From contig NZ_JBCJKP010000001.1 in the NCBI RefSeq assembly GCF_039503195.1, positions 6,634,001 to 6,698,000 of the forward strand: DNA of 64,000 nucleotides, read 5' to 3'. Every line of letters begins with the position of its first letter. Positions within the stretch are counted from its first letter, which is position 1. Of the stretch, positions 39,650-47,491 are shown piece by piece. The notes below the pieces were generated by a model. It was not told where the DNA came from and did not search any database. It saw only the letters and a program-made list of their open reading frames with translations. Both the position numbers and the translations under genes were made by a program. Source of the stretch: Streptomyces mirabilis. GTDB taxonomy: Bacteria; Actinomycetota; Actinomycetes; Streptomycetales; Streptomycetaceae.

Positions 39650-40827
39650 TGAGCGACCTCGTACGGGACGGCTCGGGTGCTGCGCGCGGCGACGCCGGGG
39701 GCGATCCGGGGAGTGCCTCGGGGGGCGCGCGCACGTCCCTCGGCGGTGGTCGCCGCGGTGCCGTGGACCCCGTGAAGGCGCTGATGCACCGGCATCGTGA
39801 ACTCTGCGAGCGTGCCGTCGACCCCCTGGAGATCGCGGCGGGCCTGGAGGCACACGGGGTGACCGACCGCACGGCCGCACGGTTCCGGCACCGGGACGTG
39901 TTCTCGCTGGCCGAGGAGATGTACGCGCGCGCGGCCCGCGACTCGGACCCGGCGCCGCGGCCCGCGGCCCCCGAACACCCCGGCGCGCGCGCCGACTGGG
40001 CCGTGCTCTCCCTGCTACCGGGCGCGCTGTGCGCGGCGACCGTGGCCGGGCTGCGGCTCACCGAAGGGCAGCCGCGCCTCGCGGTCGCCGCCGGCGGCAC
40101 CCTCGCGGTGACGCTCGGCCTGCGTGCCGCGCTGCGCCGAGGTCCCCTCGGCACCACGCACCGCACGACGAGCGGCACCCTTGCCTGGACCTGCTGGCTG
40201 ATCGCGTACGCCCTGCTCGGCGACGGACTGCTGAGCGTCGGCATCGAAGGCGGCCCCGACGGCCCGTGGCCCCCCGCCACCGCACCCGTGCTGGCCCTCG
40301 CCCTGGCGTGCGCCCCCGCGGTCTGGTGCGCCCACCTCTTCACTGCGGGCGCCCGCCGCAAACTGACCACGAGCCGAGGACTGGAGGAGTTCGCCGTCTC
40401 CGTGCGGCCCCTGCTCCTGGGAGTCTTCGCCCTCTTCCTCTGCGCCCTGGGCGCGCTGCTCGCACTGTGCCGGGCGGCGCCGAGCGACGGCGCCTACAAC
40501 GGGCCCGGCGCGTACGTCGGAGCGGGCGCCCTCGGCGCGCTGCTCCTGCTCGCGCGCCTGCTCACGACGCGCGGCTTCACCCACGCCCCGGCCGTCGTCC
40601 TCGGCGCCGCGGGCGCGGCCGAAGTGACCGCCCTCACCACGGTCTTCGCGGCCCGCCTGCCCGGCTGCTCGTTCGTCGCCACCCCCGTCGAGACCGTCGC
40701 CGACGCCTGGGGTCCGGGTGCCGTCCCGGCCCTGGTGTGCGGCGCGGCGGCGCTCGTCCTCCTGATTCACGCGACCCGCACCCTGACCCGGGCCTCGGCC
40801 CACGCCACACCGGGCGGGACGCCATGA
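39649..40827 (+). CDS. Polytopic membrane protein of the PelF-like operon
   Basis: This 392-residue protein has a cytoplasmic N-terminal region with ALMHRHRELCERAVDPLEIA and FRHRDVFSLAEEMYAR. About eight transmembrane helices follow (from ADWAVLSLLPGALCAATVAG to GAAALVLLIHATRTL). I do not recognise a family. In Pel loci the gene next to pelF is pelG, a larger membrane exporter; this could be a shortened or unrelated functional counterpart. It overlaps the glycosyltransferase by one base and the next small ORF by four, so it is expressed with them. Confidence 0.75.
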   Translation: MSDLVRDGSGAARGDAGGDPGSASGGARTSLGGGRRGAVDPVKALMHRHRELCERAVDPLEIAAGLEAHGVTDRTAARFRHRDVFSLAEEMYARAARDSDPAPRPAAPEHPGARADWAVLSLLPGALCAATVAGLRLTEGQPRLAVAAGGTLAVTLGLRAALRRGPLGTTHRTTSGTLAWTCWLIAYALLGDGLLSVGIEGGPDGPWPPATAPVLALALACAPAVWCAHLFTAGARRKLTTSRGLEEFAVSVRPLLLGVFALFLCALGALLALCRAAPSDGAYNGPGAYVGAGALGALLLLARLLTTRGFTHAPAVVLGAAGAAEVTALTTVFAARLPGCSFVATPVETVADAWGPGAVPALVCGAAALVLLIHATRTLTRASAHATPGGTP

Positions 40828-40943
40828 GCCGCGACCGGCGCCCGAGGGTCCAGCCCTCGTGCCGGGCGCACCCTCCCGCGGGGCCGACACCGCGGGCGCT
40901 CCGTCCGACACACGGCACCACCCCGAAGGAGAACGCCAGATGA
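40824..40943 (+). CDS. Small ORF, 39 codons, in a chain of ATGA overlaps
   Basis: The ATG overlaps the membrane-protein stop (ATGA at 40824-40827), and GGGCGGGA lies just upstream. The peptide MSRDRRPRVQPSCRAHPPAG... is basic and proline-rich without a known motif. Its stop overlaps the next small ORF (ATGA at 40940-40943). It may be a real peptide or only a relay that keeps ribosomes coupled to the epimerase. Confidence 0.4.
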   Translation: MSRDRRPRVQPSCRAHPPAGPTPRALRPTHGTTPKENAR

Positions 40944-40987
40944 TCACCTCCCGAACCGGAGAATCCGCCCCGGGAGCCGCCCGATGA
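40940..40987 (+). CDS. Small ORF, 15 codons, with strong ribosome binding site
   Basis: The ATG has AAGGAG (40925-40930 approx.) at ideal spacing, the best site in this operon. The peptide is MITSRTGESAPGAAR, and its stop overlaps the epimerase ATG (40984-40987). It probably loads ribosomes for the epimerase, which has no site of its own. Confidence 0.45.
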   Translation: MITSRTGESAPGAAR

Positions 40988-41943
40988 GGGTCCTGCTGAT
41001 CGGAGCCAACGGATACCTCGGCCGTTTCGTCGCCGACAGACTGCTCGCCGATCCGGCCGTGCAGCTCACCGCCCTCGGCCGGGGCGACGACGCCGACGTA
41101 CGGTTCGACCTCGCCTCGGGCAGCCCCGGCGCCCTCACCCGCTTCCTGGACGCGGTGCACCCCGGGGTCGTCATCAACTGCGCGGGCGCCACCCGCGGCG
41201 GAGCCCGCGAACTGACCCGGCACAACACCGTCGCCGTCGCCACCGTCTGCGAGGCCCTGCGCCGCAGCGGCTGCGGTGCCCGCCTGGTGCAGATCGGCTG
41301 CGGCGCCGAGTACGGGCCCAGCCAGCCCGGCTCCTCCACGGCCGAGGACGCCGTACCGCGCCCCGGCGGCCCGTACGGCGTCAGCAAGCTCGCCGCCACC
41401 GAACTGGTCCTCGGTTCCGGCCTCGACGCCGTCGTCCTGCGCGTCTTCTCGCCCGCGGGCCCCGGCACCCCCGCCGGATCCCCGCTCGGCCGCCTCGCCG
41501 AGGCCCTGCGCCGCGCCATGCAGTCCGGCGACGGCGAACTCAAACTCGGCGGACTCGGCGTCCAGCGCGACTTCATCGACGTCCGCGATGTCGCCCGCGC
41601 CGTGCACGCCGCCTCGCTCTCCGCCGCGCAGGGCGTCATCAACATCGGCTCGGGCCGCGCCGTCCGCCTGCGCGACGCCGCCGCCGTCCTCGCCCGCGTG
41701 GCCGGCTACGGAGGCACGCTGCACGAACTCGACGGCCCACCCGGACCGATGAGGTCGGCCATCGGCCATCCCCGCACCGAAGCGGATCACGGGGCGCCGG
41801 TCGCGTACCCCTACCCGGACGGCTGCGGCAGCTGGCAGCAGGCCGATGTGCGCACCGCACGCGACCGGCTCGGCTGGCGGCCCCGGATCAACCTCGAGGA
41901 ATCCCTCGCCGATATCTGGATGGAGGCGGCATGCCGCATCTGA
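40984..41943 (+). CDS. NAD-dependent sugar epimerase/dehydratase (extended SDR)
   Basis: This 319-residue protein has the Rossmann motif LLIGANGYLGRF (residues 4-15), NCAGATRGG, an active-site YGVSK (near residue 133) and RDFIDVRDVARAV near 198, all in the order of extended SDR nucleotide-sugar epimerases. In a Pel-like setting it would supply UDP-GalNAc from UDP-GlcNAc, as PelX does in some bacteria; this is inference. Its start lies in the ATGA overlap with a 15-codon ORF, and its end overlaps the next gene by 13 bases. Confidence 0.82.
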   Translation: MRVLLIGANGYLGRFVADRLLADPAVQLTALGRGDDADVRFDLASGSPGALTRFLDAVHPGVVINCAGATRGGARELTRHNTVAVATVCEALRRSGCGARLVQIGCGAEYGPSQPGSSTAEDAVPRPGGPYGVSKLAATELVLGSGLDAVVLRVFSPAGPGTPAGSPLGRLAEALRRAMQSGDGELKLGGLGVQRDFIDVRDVARAVHAASLSAAQGVINIGSGRAVRLRDAAAVLARVAGYGGTLHELDGPPGPMRSAIGHPRTEADHGAPVAYPYPDGCGSWQQADVRTARDRLGWRPRINLEESLADIWMEAACRI

Positions 41944-42680
41944 CCAGCGCCGCGACGGACATCGCGAGCACGGACTTAAGGGTCGGCCTCGGCGTCCCCG
42001 GCTATGCGCACCCCCTCGTCGCTCCGGCCGAGTGGGGCGAACTCACCCGCCCCGGGACCCCCGTGCACTGGGCCGTCCTGAACGTGGCCAACGGTCCCGG
42101 CATCCGCCCCGACCCGCACTGCCTGGAGGCCGCCGGCCGACTCCGCAACGCGGGTGTGCGCGTCCTGGGGCACCTGGACGTGACGTACGGCGCACGCGCC
42201 TTCGCCGAGGTGATCTCCGACGCACACCGGTATCTCGACTGGTACCGGGTCGGTGGCTTCCTCCTGCACCGCTGCCCCACCGAGCGCGCCGCGCTCCCCG
42301 AGGTCCGCCGGGCGGCCACCGCGCTGCGCACGCTCCTCGACGACGCGCACCTCGTCTTCGGTCACGGCACCCACCCCTACCCCGGCTATGCCGAAAGCGC
42401 CGACCAACTGGTGACCTTCTCCGGCACCTGGAGCGATTACCGCTGGTCGCAGGTGGCCGAGTGGACCGCCGACTATCCGCCCGAGCGCTTCTGCCACTTC
42501 GTGCACGGGGTACCGCGCGGTCATCTCGACGAAGCGCTGCGCATCGCCCGCTGGCAGGGCGCCGCGACGATCTACTTCACCGACCGCACGGATCACGGTG
42601 GACGGGCCGACCCCTGGGAGACGATGCCCGGCTACTGGGACGAGATCGTCTCGCGGATCGGAACGGGTGTCTCGGAATGA
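41931..42680 (+). CDS. Spherulin-4-type protein (spherulation-specific family 4)
   Basis: This 249-residue protein matches spherulation-specific family 4, a TIM-barrel family. It has VGLGVPGYAHPL, WAVLNVANGPG, GVRVLGHLDVTYGARAF, FLLHRCP and FGHGTHPYPGYAE in the family order. The family includes Sph3 and the hydrolase part of PelA, enzymes that cut galactosamine-containing polymers. No signal peptide is visible, so it may act inside the cell or be exported by another route, which is odd for a glycan hydrolase. It ends the operon 63 bases before moeZ. Confidence 0.82.
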   Translation: MPHLTSAATDIASTDLRVGLGVPGYAHPLVAPAEWGELTRPGTPVHWAVLNVANGPGIRPDPHCLEAAGRLRNAGVRVLGHLDVTYGARAFAEVISDAHRYLDWYRVGGFLLHRCPTERAALPEVRRAATALRTLLDDAHLVFGHGTHPYPGYAESADQLVTFSGTWSDYRWSQVAEWTADYPPERFCHFVHGVPRGHLDEALRIARWQGAATIYFTDRTDHGGRADPWETMPGYWDEIVSRIGTGVSE

Positions 42681-42743
42681 AGAAGGGCGTGGCAGTGTTA
42701 CGGGGAGAACAACTGTAGTGATTGACCGACCAACGGAGTCCCC

Positions 42744-43922
42744 GTGTCGCTGCCACCCCTGGTTGAGCCAGCTGCTGAGCTCACCGTAGACGAGGTCCGC
42801 AGGTACTCCCGCCACCTGATCATCCCCGATGTGGGCATGGACGGGCAGAAGCGGCTGAAGAACGCCAAGGTGCTGTGTGTGGGCGCTGGCGGCCTCGGAT
42901 CGCCGGCGCTGATGTACCTGGCCGCCGCGGGCGTGGGCACGCTCGGCATCGTGGAGTTCGACGAGGTCGACGAGTCGAACCTGCAGCGCCAGATCATCCA
43001 CAGTCAGGCGGACATCGGCCGCTCCAAGGCCGTGTCGGCCCGTGACTCCGTGCTGGGCATCAACCCGTACGTGAACGTGGTCCTTCACGAAGAGCGGCTC
43101 GAGGCCGAGAACGTGATGGACATCTTCAGCCAGTACGACCTGATCGTCGACGGCACGGACAACTTCGCGACCCGCTACCTGGTCAACGACGCGTGCGTCC
43201 TGCTCAACAAGCCGTACGTGTGGGGTTCGATCTACCGCTTCGACGGCCAGGCCTCCGTCTTCTGGTCCGAGCACGGTCCCTGCTACCGCTGCCTCTACCC
43301 GGAGCCCCCGCCGCCGGGCATGGTCCCCTCCTGCGCCGAGGGCGGCGTGCTGGGCGTGCTGTGCGCGTCCATCGGCTCCATCCAGGTCAACGAAGCGATC
43401 AAGCTTCTCGCGGGCATCGGTGAGCCGCTCGTCGGCCGCCTGATGATCTACGACGCCCTCGAGATGCAGTACCGCCAGGTCAAGGTCCGCAAGGACCCGG
43501 ACTGCGCGGTCTGCGGCGAGAACCCGACCGTCACCGAGCTCATCGACTACGAGGCCTTCTGCGGTGTCGTGTCCGAGGAGGCCCAGGAGGCGGCGGCCGG
43601 CTCGACGATCACTCCCAAGCAGCTCAAGGAGTGGATCGACGACGGCGAGAACATCGAGATCATCGACGTCCGCGAGATCAACGAGTACGAGATCGTCTCG
43701 ATCCCCGGCGCCAAGCTGATCCCGAAGAACGAGTTCCTCATGGGCACCGCCCTGGAGACCCTTCCGCAGGACAAGAAGATCGTCCTGCACTGCAAGACGG
43801 GCGTCCGCAGTGCGGAGGTGCTCGCCGTGCTGAAGTCCGCGGGCTTCTCGGACGCGGTGCACGTCGGCGGCGGTGTGATCGGCTGGGTCCATCAGATCGA
43901 GCCGGAGAAGCCGGTGTACTAG
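42744..43922 (+). CDS. moeZ: Adenylyltransferase/sulfurtransferase MoeZ
   Basis: This 392-residue protein has an E1-like adenylation domain with VGAGGLGSP (46-54) and R/N segment ESNLQRQIIH, two zinc pairs (C180/C183 and C254/C257), and a C-terminal rhodanese domain with the persulfide Cys C350 in HCKTGVR. MoeZ adenylates and thiolates ubiquitin-like sulfur carriers for molybdopterin, cysteine and thiosulfated products. It corresponds to mycobacterial Rv3206c (moeB1/moeZ). The GTG at 42744 has GGAG just upstream. A terminator follows at 43956. Confidence 0.93.
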   Translation: MSLPPLVEPAAELTVDEVRRYSRHLIIPDVGMDGQKRLKNAKVLCVGAGGLGSPALMYLAAAGVGTLGIVEFDEVDESNLQRQIIHSQADIGRSKAVSARDSVLGINPYVNVVLHEERLEAENVMDIFSQYDLIVDGTDNFATRYLVNDACVLLNKPYVWGSIYRFDGQASVFWSEHGPCYRCLYPEPPPPGMVPSCAEGGVLGVLCASIGSIQVNEAIKLLAGIGEPLVGRLMIYDALEMQYRQVKVRKDPDCAVCGENPTVTELIDYEAFCGVVSEEAQEAAAGSTITPKQLKEWIDDGENIEIIDVREINEYEIVSIPGAKLIPKNEFLMGTALETLPQDKKIVLHCKTGVRSAEVLAVLKSAGFSDAVHVGGGVIGWVHQIEPEKPVY

Positions 43923-43955
43923 GCGCCGGCGCACCACGTGAACGGCTTTTCGGGA

Positions 43956-43984
43956 GGGGCTCGGCACCGTGCGTGCCGGGCCCC
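43956..43984 (+). terminator. Terminator of moeZ
   Basis: GGGGCTCGGCAC (43956-43967) pairs with GTGCCGGGCCCC (43973-43984), with one G-U pair and loop CGTGC. TTT follows. Confidence 0.78.
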
Positions 43985-44004
43985 TTTCCGTTGACCGGTC
44001 ACTC

Positions 44005-44125
44005 GCGGGCCGCGGGTTCGCCGAACGGGCGTCCGTGAGCCGGGTCTTCGCCGGCGGGGGGTTCGCCCGCCGGTTGCTCGTCGGCCCGGGGTTCGCCGGC
44101 CGAGTGCTCGTCGGCCGTGTGGGCG
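44005..44125. repeat. Degenerate GC-rich repeats downstream of moeZ
   Basis: Units sharing GGTTCGCCGGCC and GTGCTCGTCGGCC recur at roughly 25-30 base spacing. Both strands are open, but no plausible protein is encoded. The stretch fills the gap between the moeZ terminator and the convergent peptidase gene. Confidence 0.4.
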
Positions 44126-44161
44126 CGGGTACAGGCCCGCGCCCGTCGGCCGCACCCGCCA

Positions 44162-45709
44162 CTACGACGCGCAGACCTTTCCGTCCTTCGGCACCGTCCC
44201 GTCCAGCAGATAGCTGTTCACCGTGGAGTCGACACACTCGCTCCCGCTCCCATAGGCGCCATGGCCCTCGCCCTTCCAGGTGAGCTCCACTCCGACGCCC
44301 TGGCCCAGCTCGTCGGCCATTCTGCGGGCGCCCTCGTAAGGAGTCGCGGGGTCCCCGGTGTTGCCGACGATCAGGATGGGCGCGGCTCCGGGCGCGCTGA
44401 CCTCCGGGTTCTCGTACTGGCCGGCGACCGGCCAGTCGTGGCACCAGCCCGCGGTGTCCCAGCCCATGAAGTCCCCGAAGACGGGCGAGATCTTCTCGAA
44501 CTCGGGCAGCAGCTTCTTCGTCTCCGCGGGGGTCGGCCGCTGCTTGTCGTCCAAGCACGATATGACCCGTTGGGAGTGGGTCGTCGTGCCGTAGTGTCCC
44601 GAGGAATCGCGGTCGTTGTAGCCGTCGGCGAGGGCCAGCAGTCCCGAACCGTCACCGCCCTCGGCGCCCTTGAGAGCGCTGGTCAGGCGGGGCCAGCCCT
44701 CCTTGCTGTACAGGGGCAGGACGATGCCGGTGAGCGCCAGCGTCTGGGTGAGCTTGCGGCCGTCGGCCGTCGGCAGGGGGTTCGCGTCGATGCGCTTCAG
44801 CAGGTCCACGATCTTCTGGGAGCCCTGCTTGGGGTCCTGGCCGGTGGACTTGAGGTAGTCGTCCAGGGCGCGCTGGAAGCCCAGGGTCTGGTTCTTGGCG
44901 TGGCCGACCGTGTCGGCGCTCGGGTCGACGACGGCGTCCAGCACCAGACGGCCCACGTTCTTGGGGAACAAGTGGGCGTACACGCCGCCGAGTTCGGTCC
45001 CGTACGAAAAGCCGAGGTAGTGCATCGTCCCGTCGCCGAGGACCTGGCGCATCAGGTCCATGTCGCGGGCCGTGTCGGTCGTGGAGACGTGTGACAGCAG
45101 CTTTCCGGCGGCCTTCGCGCAGCCCTTGCCGAAGTCGGCGGCGTCCTTGAAGTACGCGGTCTCCTCGGCCGCGTCGTCCGGGGTGGCGTCCACGGACTCG
45201 GCTGCCTGGATCGCCTTGTCACTGCGGCAGCGCACGCCCTCGCTGGCGGCGACGCCGCGCGGGTCCCAGCTCACGAGGTCGTAGCGCTCGTGGAGCGGGC
45301 CGACGGCACTCTCGTACGACGGCATCGTGTCGACGCCCGAGCCGCCGGGGCCGCCGAAGTTGAACAGGAGTGAGCCGATGCGCTTGCTCTGGCCGCCGGT
45401 CGCCTTCGAGCGGATCAGCGCCAGGCCGATCGTCTCGCCGTCCGGCTTCGCGTAGTCCAGCGGCACCTTGAGTGTCGCGCACTGCCAGCCGCTGCCCGGC
45501 GCGGAGGAGCTCTTGCAGTGGCCCCAGTCGAGCTTCTGCGAGGTGAGCGAGGCGGGCAGCCCCGAGGCGGTGCCGGAGGAAGGCGCCCCGGTCGACGGCC
45601 GGCCGCTGTTCTTCCCCTCGTCCTTGCCGTCCCCCGACGAGCCGCTGCCGCAGCCCGCCACCAGCAACGCGGCGGCCGCCGCGGCCGTCCACCGTGCGAA
45701 ACGCGTCAT
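44162..45709 (-). CDS. Secreted tripeptidyl-aminopeptidase-like lipoprotein, copy A
   Basis: This 515-residue protein has a lipobox LVAGC with C20, a short Gly/Ser linker, and an alpha/beta-hydrolase fold of the streptomycete Tap/SlpD/SlpE group. It has LFNFGGPGGSGV (oxyanion hole), the nucleophile elbow GFSYGTELG, a late Asp region (IVGNTGDPATPYEGA) and GEGHGAYGSG with the catalytic His. It should release tripeptides or dipeptides from extracellular proteins. The ATG at 45709 follows GGGGGGAAG; the frame extends to 45754 without a better start. It is a paralogue of the next gene on the same strand. Confidence 0.87.
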   Translation of the reverse strand: MTRFARWTAAAAAALLVAGCGSGSSGDGKDEGKNSGRPSTGAPSSGTASGLPASLTSQKLDWGHCKSSSAPGSGWQCATLKVPLDYAKPDGETIGLALIRSKATGGQSKRIGSLLFNFGGPGGSGVDTMPSYESAVGPLHERYDLVSWDPRGVAASEGVRCRSDKAIQAAESVDATPDDAAEETAYFKDAADFGKGCAKAAGKLLSHVSTTDTARDMDLMRQVLGDGTMHYLGFSYGTELGGVYAHLFPKNVGRLVLDAVVDPSADTVGHAKNQTLGFQRALDDYLKSTGQDPKQGSQKIVDLLKRIDANPLPTADGRKLTQTLALTGIVLPLYSKEGWPRLTSALKGAEGGDGSGLLALADGYNDRDSSGHYGTTTHSQRVISCLDDKQRPTPAETKKLLPEFEKISPVFGDFMGWDTAGWCHDWPVAGQYENPEVSAPGAAPILIVGNTGDPATPYEGARRMADELGQGVGVELTWKGEGHGAYGSGSECVDSTVNSYLLDGTVPKDGKVCAS

Positions 45710-45847
45710 GAACTTCCCCCCCTCGCCCGTGGTCCGCCGGATGTCGCGGATCACATGCAGGCCATGGTAGGCGTCCGCGGCCGACGCCGCGGACGCCTGT
45801 GGATAACCCTTTGACCTGCGCTTTTCTCGGTGGGGATGGCGTTGGTT

Positions 45848-47401
45848 CTAGGTGCAGACGGTTCCCGCGGGCGGCACGGTCCCGTCCAGCAGATAGCCGT
45901 TCACCGCGTTGTGCACGCACTTGTTCCCGCTGTCGTACGCGCCGTGCCCCTGGCCCTTGTAGGTCACCTCGACGCCGACGCCTTTGCCCAGCGCGTCCAC
46001 CATCTTCTTCGCGCCCTGGTACGGCGTGGCCGGGTCGCCGGTGTTGCCGACCACGAGGATCGGCGCCGCACCGGTGGCGCTGACGTCCGGGTGGTCGGCG
46101 GCGCCCGGGACGGCCCAGTTGGTGCAGCTGAGCATGCCCCAGGCCAGATAGTCGCCGAAGAGCGGTGAGGCGGCCCGGAACGCCGGCAGACCGGCTTGCA
46201 CGTCGGAGATCGTGTACCGCGGTTTCTCGTCGGCGCAGTTGATGGAGACGTTGGCCGCGTAGAGGTTGCTGTACTGGCCGTTCTGGCTGCGCCCGTTCAT
46301 CGAGTCGGACAGCAGCATCAATACCTTGCCGTCACCGCTGTATGCCTGGTCCAGACCCTCCGTCAGGTACTCCCAGAAGTCCTTGGAGTACAGGGCCTGC
46401 GCGATGCCGTTGGTGGCCTCGGTCTGGGTGAGCTGGCGTGGGAAGACGCCGGGGATGGGCTTGCTGTCCAGGTCCTTGAAGAGTTTGGCGATGCGGTTCT
46501 TGACGTCCTGCGGAGTGTCGCCGATCGGGCAGGGCTCGGTCTTCGAGGTGCAGTCGGTGGCGAAGTTGTCGAGCGCGAGCTGGAAGCCCCTGGCCTGCCC
46601 GAGCGCGCTCTGTTCCGGGTTCTGCGTCGGGTCGACGACCGCGTCGAAGACGGCGCGCCCCACCTTCTTGGGGAACAAGTGGGCGTAGACGCCGCCGAGT
46701 TCGGTGCCGTACGAAATGCCGAAGTAGTGCAGTTTGGCGTCGCCGAGCACCTGGCGCATGAGGTCGATGTCGCGGGCCGCGTCGGTGGTGCGCACGTGGG
46801 GGAGGGTCCGCCCGGAGTTCTTCTCGCAGGCCGCGTTGAACGTCTTCGTGGTGTTGAGGAGGTTCTTCTGCTCGGCGGTGTCGTCGGGGGTGGCGTCCTG
46901 CTGGAAGAACACGTCGAGCCTGCTGTCGTCCTCGCACTGCACGCCCGCGCTGCGGCCGACCCCACGCGGGTCGAAGCTCACCAGGTCGTAGCGGGTGCGC
47001 AGCTTCGCGTAGTCCTCGCCGAAGGCGGGCAGCGTGGTGACGCCGGAGCCTCCGGGGCCGCCGAAGTTGAAGATGAGGGAGCCGATGCGTTTGCTCTGGT
47101 CGCCGCTCGTCCGCGCACGGATCAGCGCGATCCCGATGGTGTCGCCCTTGGGATCGGCCCAGTCGAGGGGTGCCTTCATGGTGGCGCACTGCCACTGTGT
47201 GCCACCCGGCAGGGGAGAGGGGGCGTTGCCGCCGCCCTCGGACTCGGCGGGGGCCGGGCAGTCCTTCCAGCTCAGCTTCTGGGCCGGCAGGTCCTCGCTT
47301 TTCGAGTCGTCGCTGCAACCCGTCAGCACGGTGGACAGCACAGCGACGGAGAGCACCAGCGCAGCGGCGCGCGGCGGAGACGGGTTCGGCATGCTCCCCA
47401 T
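45848..47401 (-). CDS. Secreted tripeptidyl-aminopeptidase-like lipoprotein, copy B
   Basis: This 517-residue protein has the same layout as its neighbour: lipobox VLTGC with C29, IFNFGGPGGSGV, nucleophile elbow GISYGTELGGVYAHLFPK, VGNTGDPATPYQGA and GQGHGAYDSG. The two share long matching blocks and are a tandem duplication. It has extra cysteines (TDCTSKTEPC) absent from copy A. The start may be ATG 47401 or ATG 47392. The 138-base gap to copy A has no strong terminator, but each may have its own promoter. Combined with the oligopeptide transporter, these could feed peptide uptake. Confidence 0.86.
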   Translation of the reverse strand: MGSMPNPSPPRAAALVLSVAVLSTVLTGCSDDSKSEDLPAQKLSWKDCPAPAESEGGGNAPSPLPGGTQWQCATMKAPLDWADPKGDTIGIALIRARTSGDQSKRIGSLIFNFGGPGGSGVTTLPAFGEDYAKLRTRYDLVSFDPRGVGRSAGVQCEDDSRLDVFFQQDATPDDTAEQKNLLNTTKTFNAACEKNSGRTLPHVRTTDAARDIDLMRQVLGDAKLHYFGISYGTELGGVYAHLFPKKVGRAVFDAVVDPTQNPEQSALGQARGFQLALDNFATDCTSKTEPCPIGDTPQDVKNRIAKLFKDLDSKPIPGVFPRQLTQTEATNGIAQALYSKDFWEYLTEGLDQAYSGDGKVLMLLSDSMNGRSQNGQYSNLYAANVSINCADEKPRYTISDVQAGLPAFRAASPLFGDYLAWGMLSCTNWAVPGAADHPDVSATGAAPILVVGNTGDPATPYQGAKKMVDALGKGVGVEVTYKGQGHGAYDSGNKCVHNAVNGYLLDGTVPPAGTVCT

Positions 47402-47491
47402 CCTGCGGTCGTGCGGGGCGGGGCGCTCGGGGCGCGGGCCGTGCGGGTGAGGGCGCGCGGGGGGCTCGTACGGGAGGGTCGGCGCGGGGTT

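Noticed and set aside
43923..44161. A remnant gene downstream of moeZ
   Set aside because: Both strands are open only because of degenerate GC-rich repeats; no start site or family similarity supports a gene.
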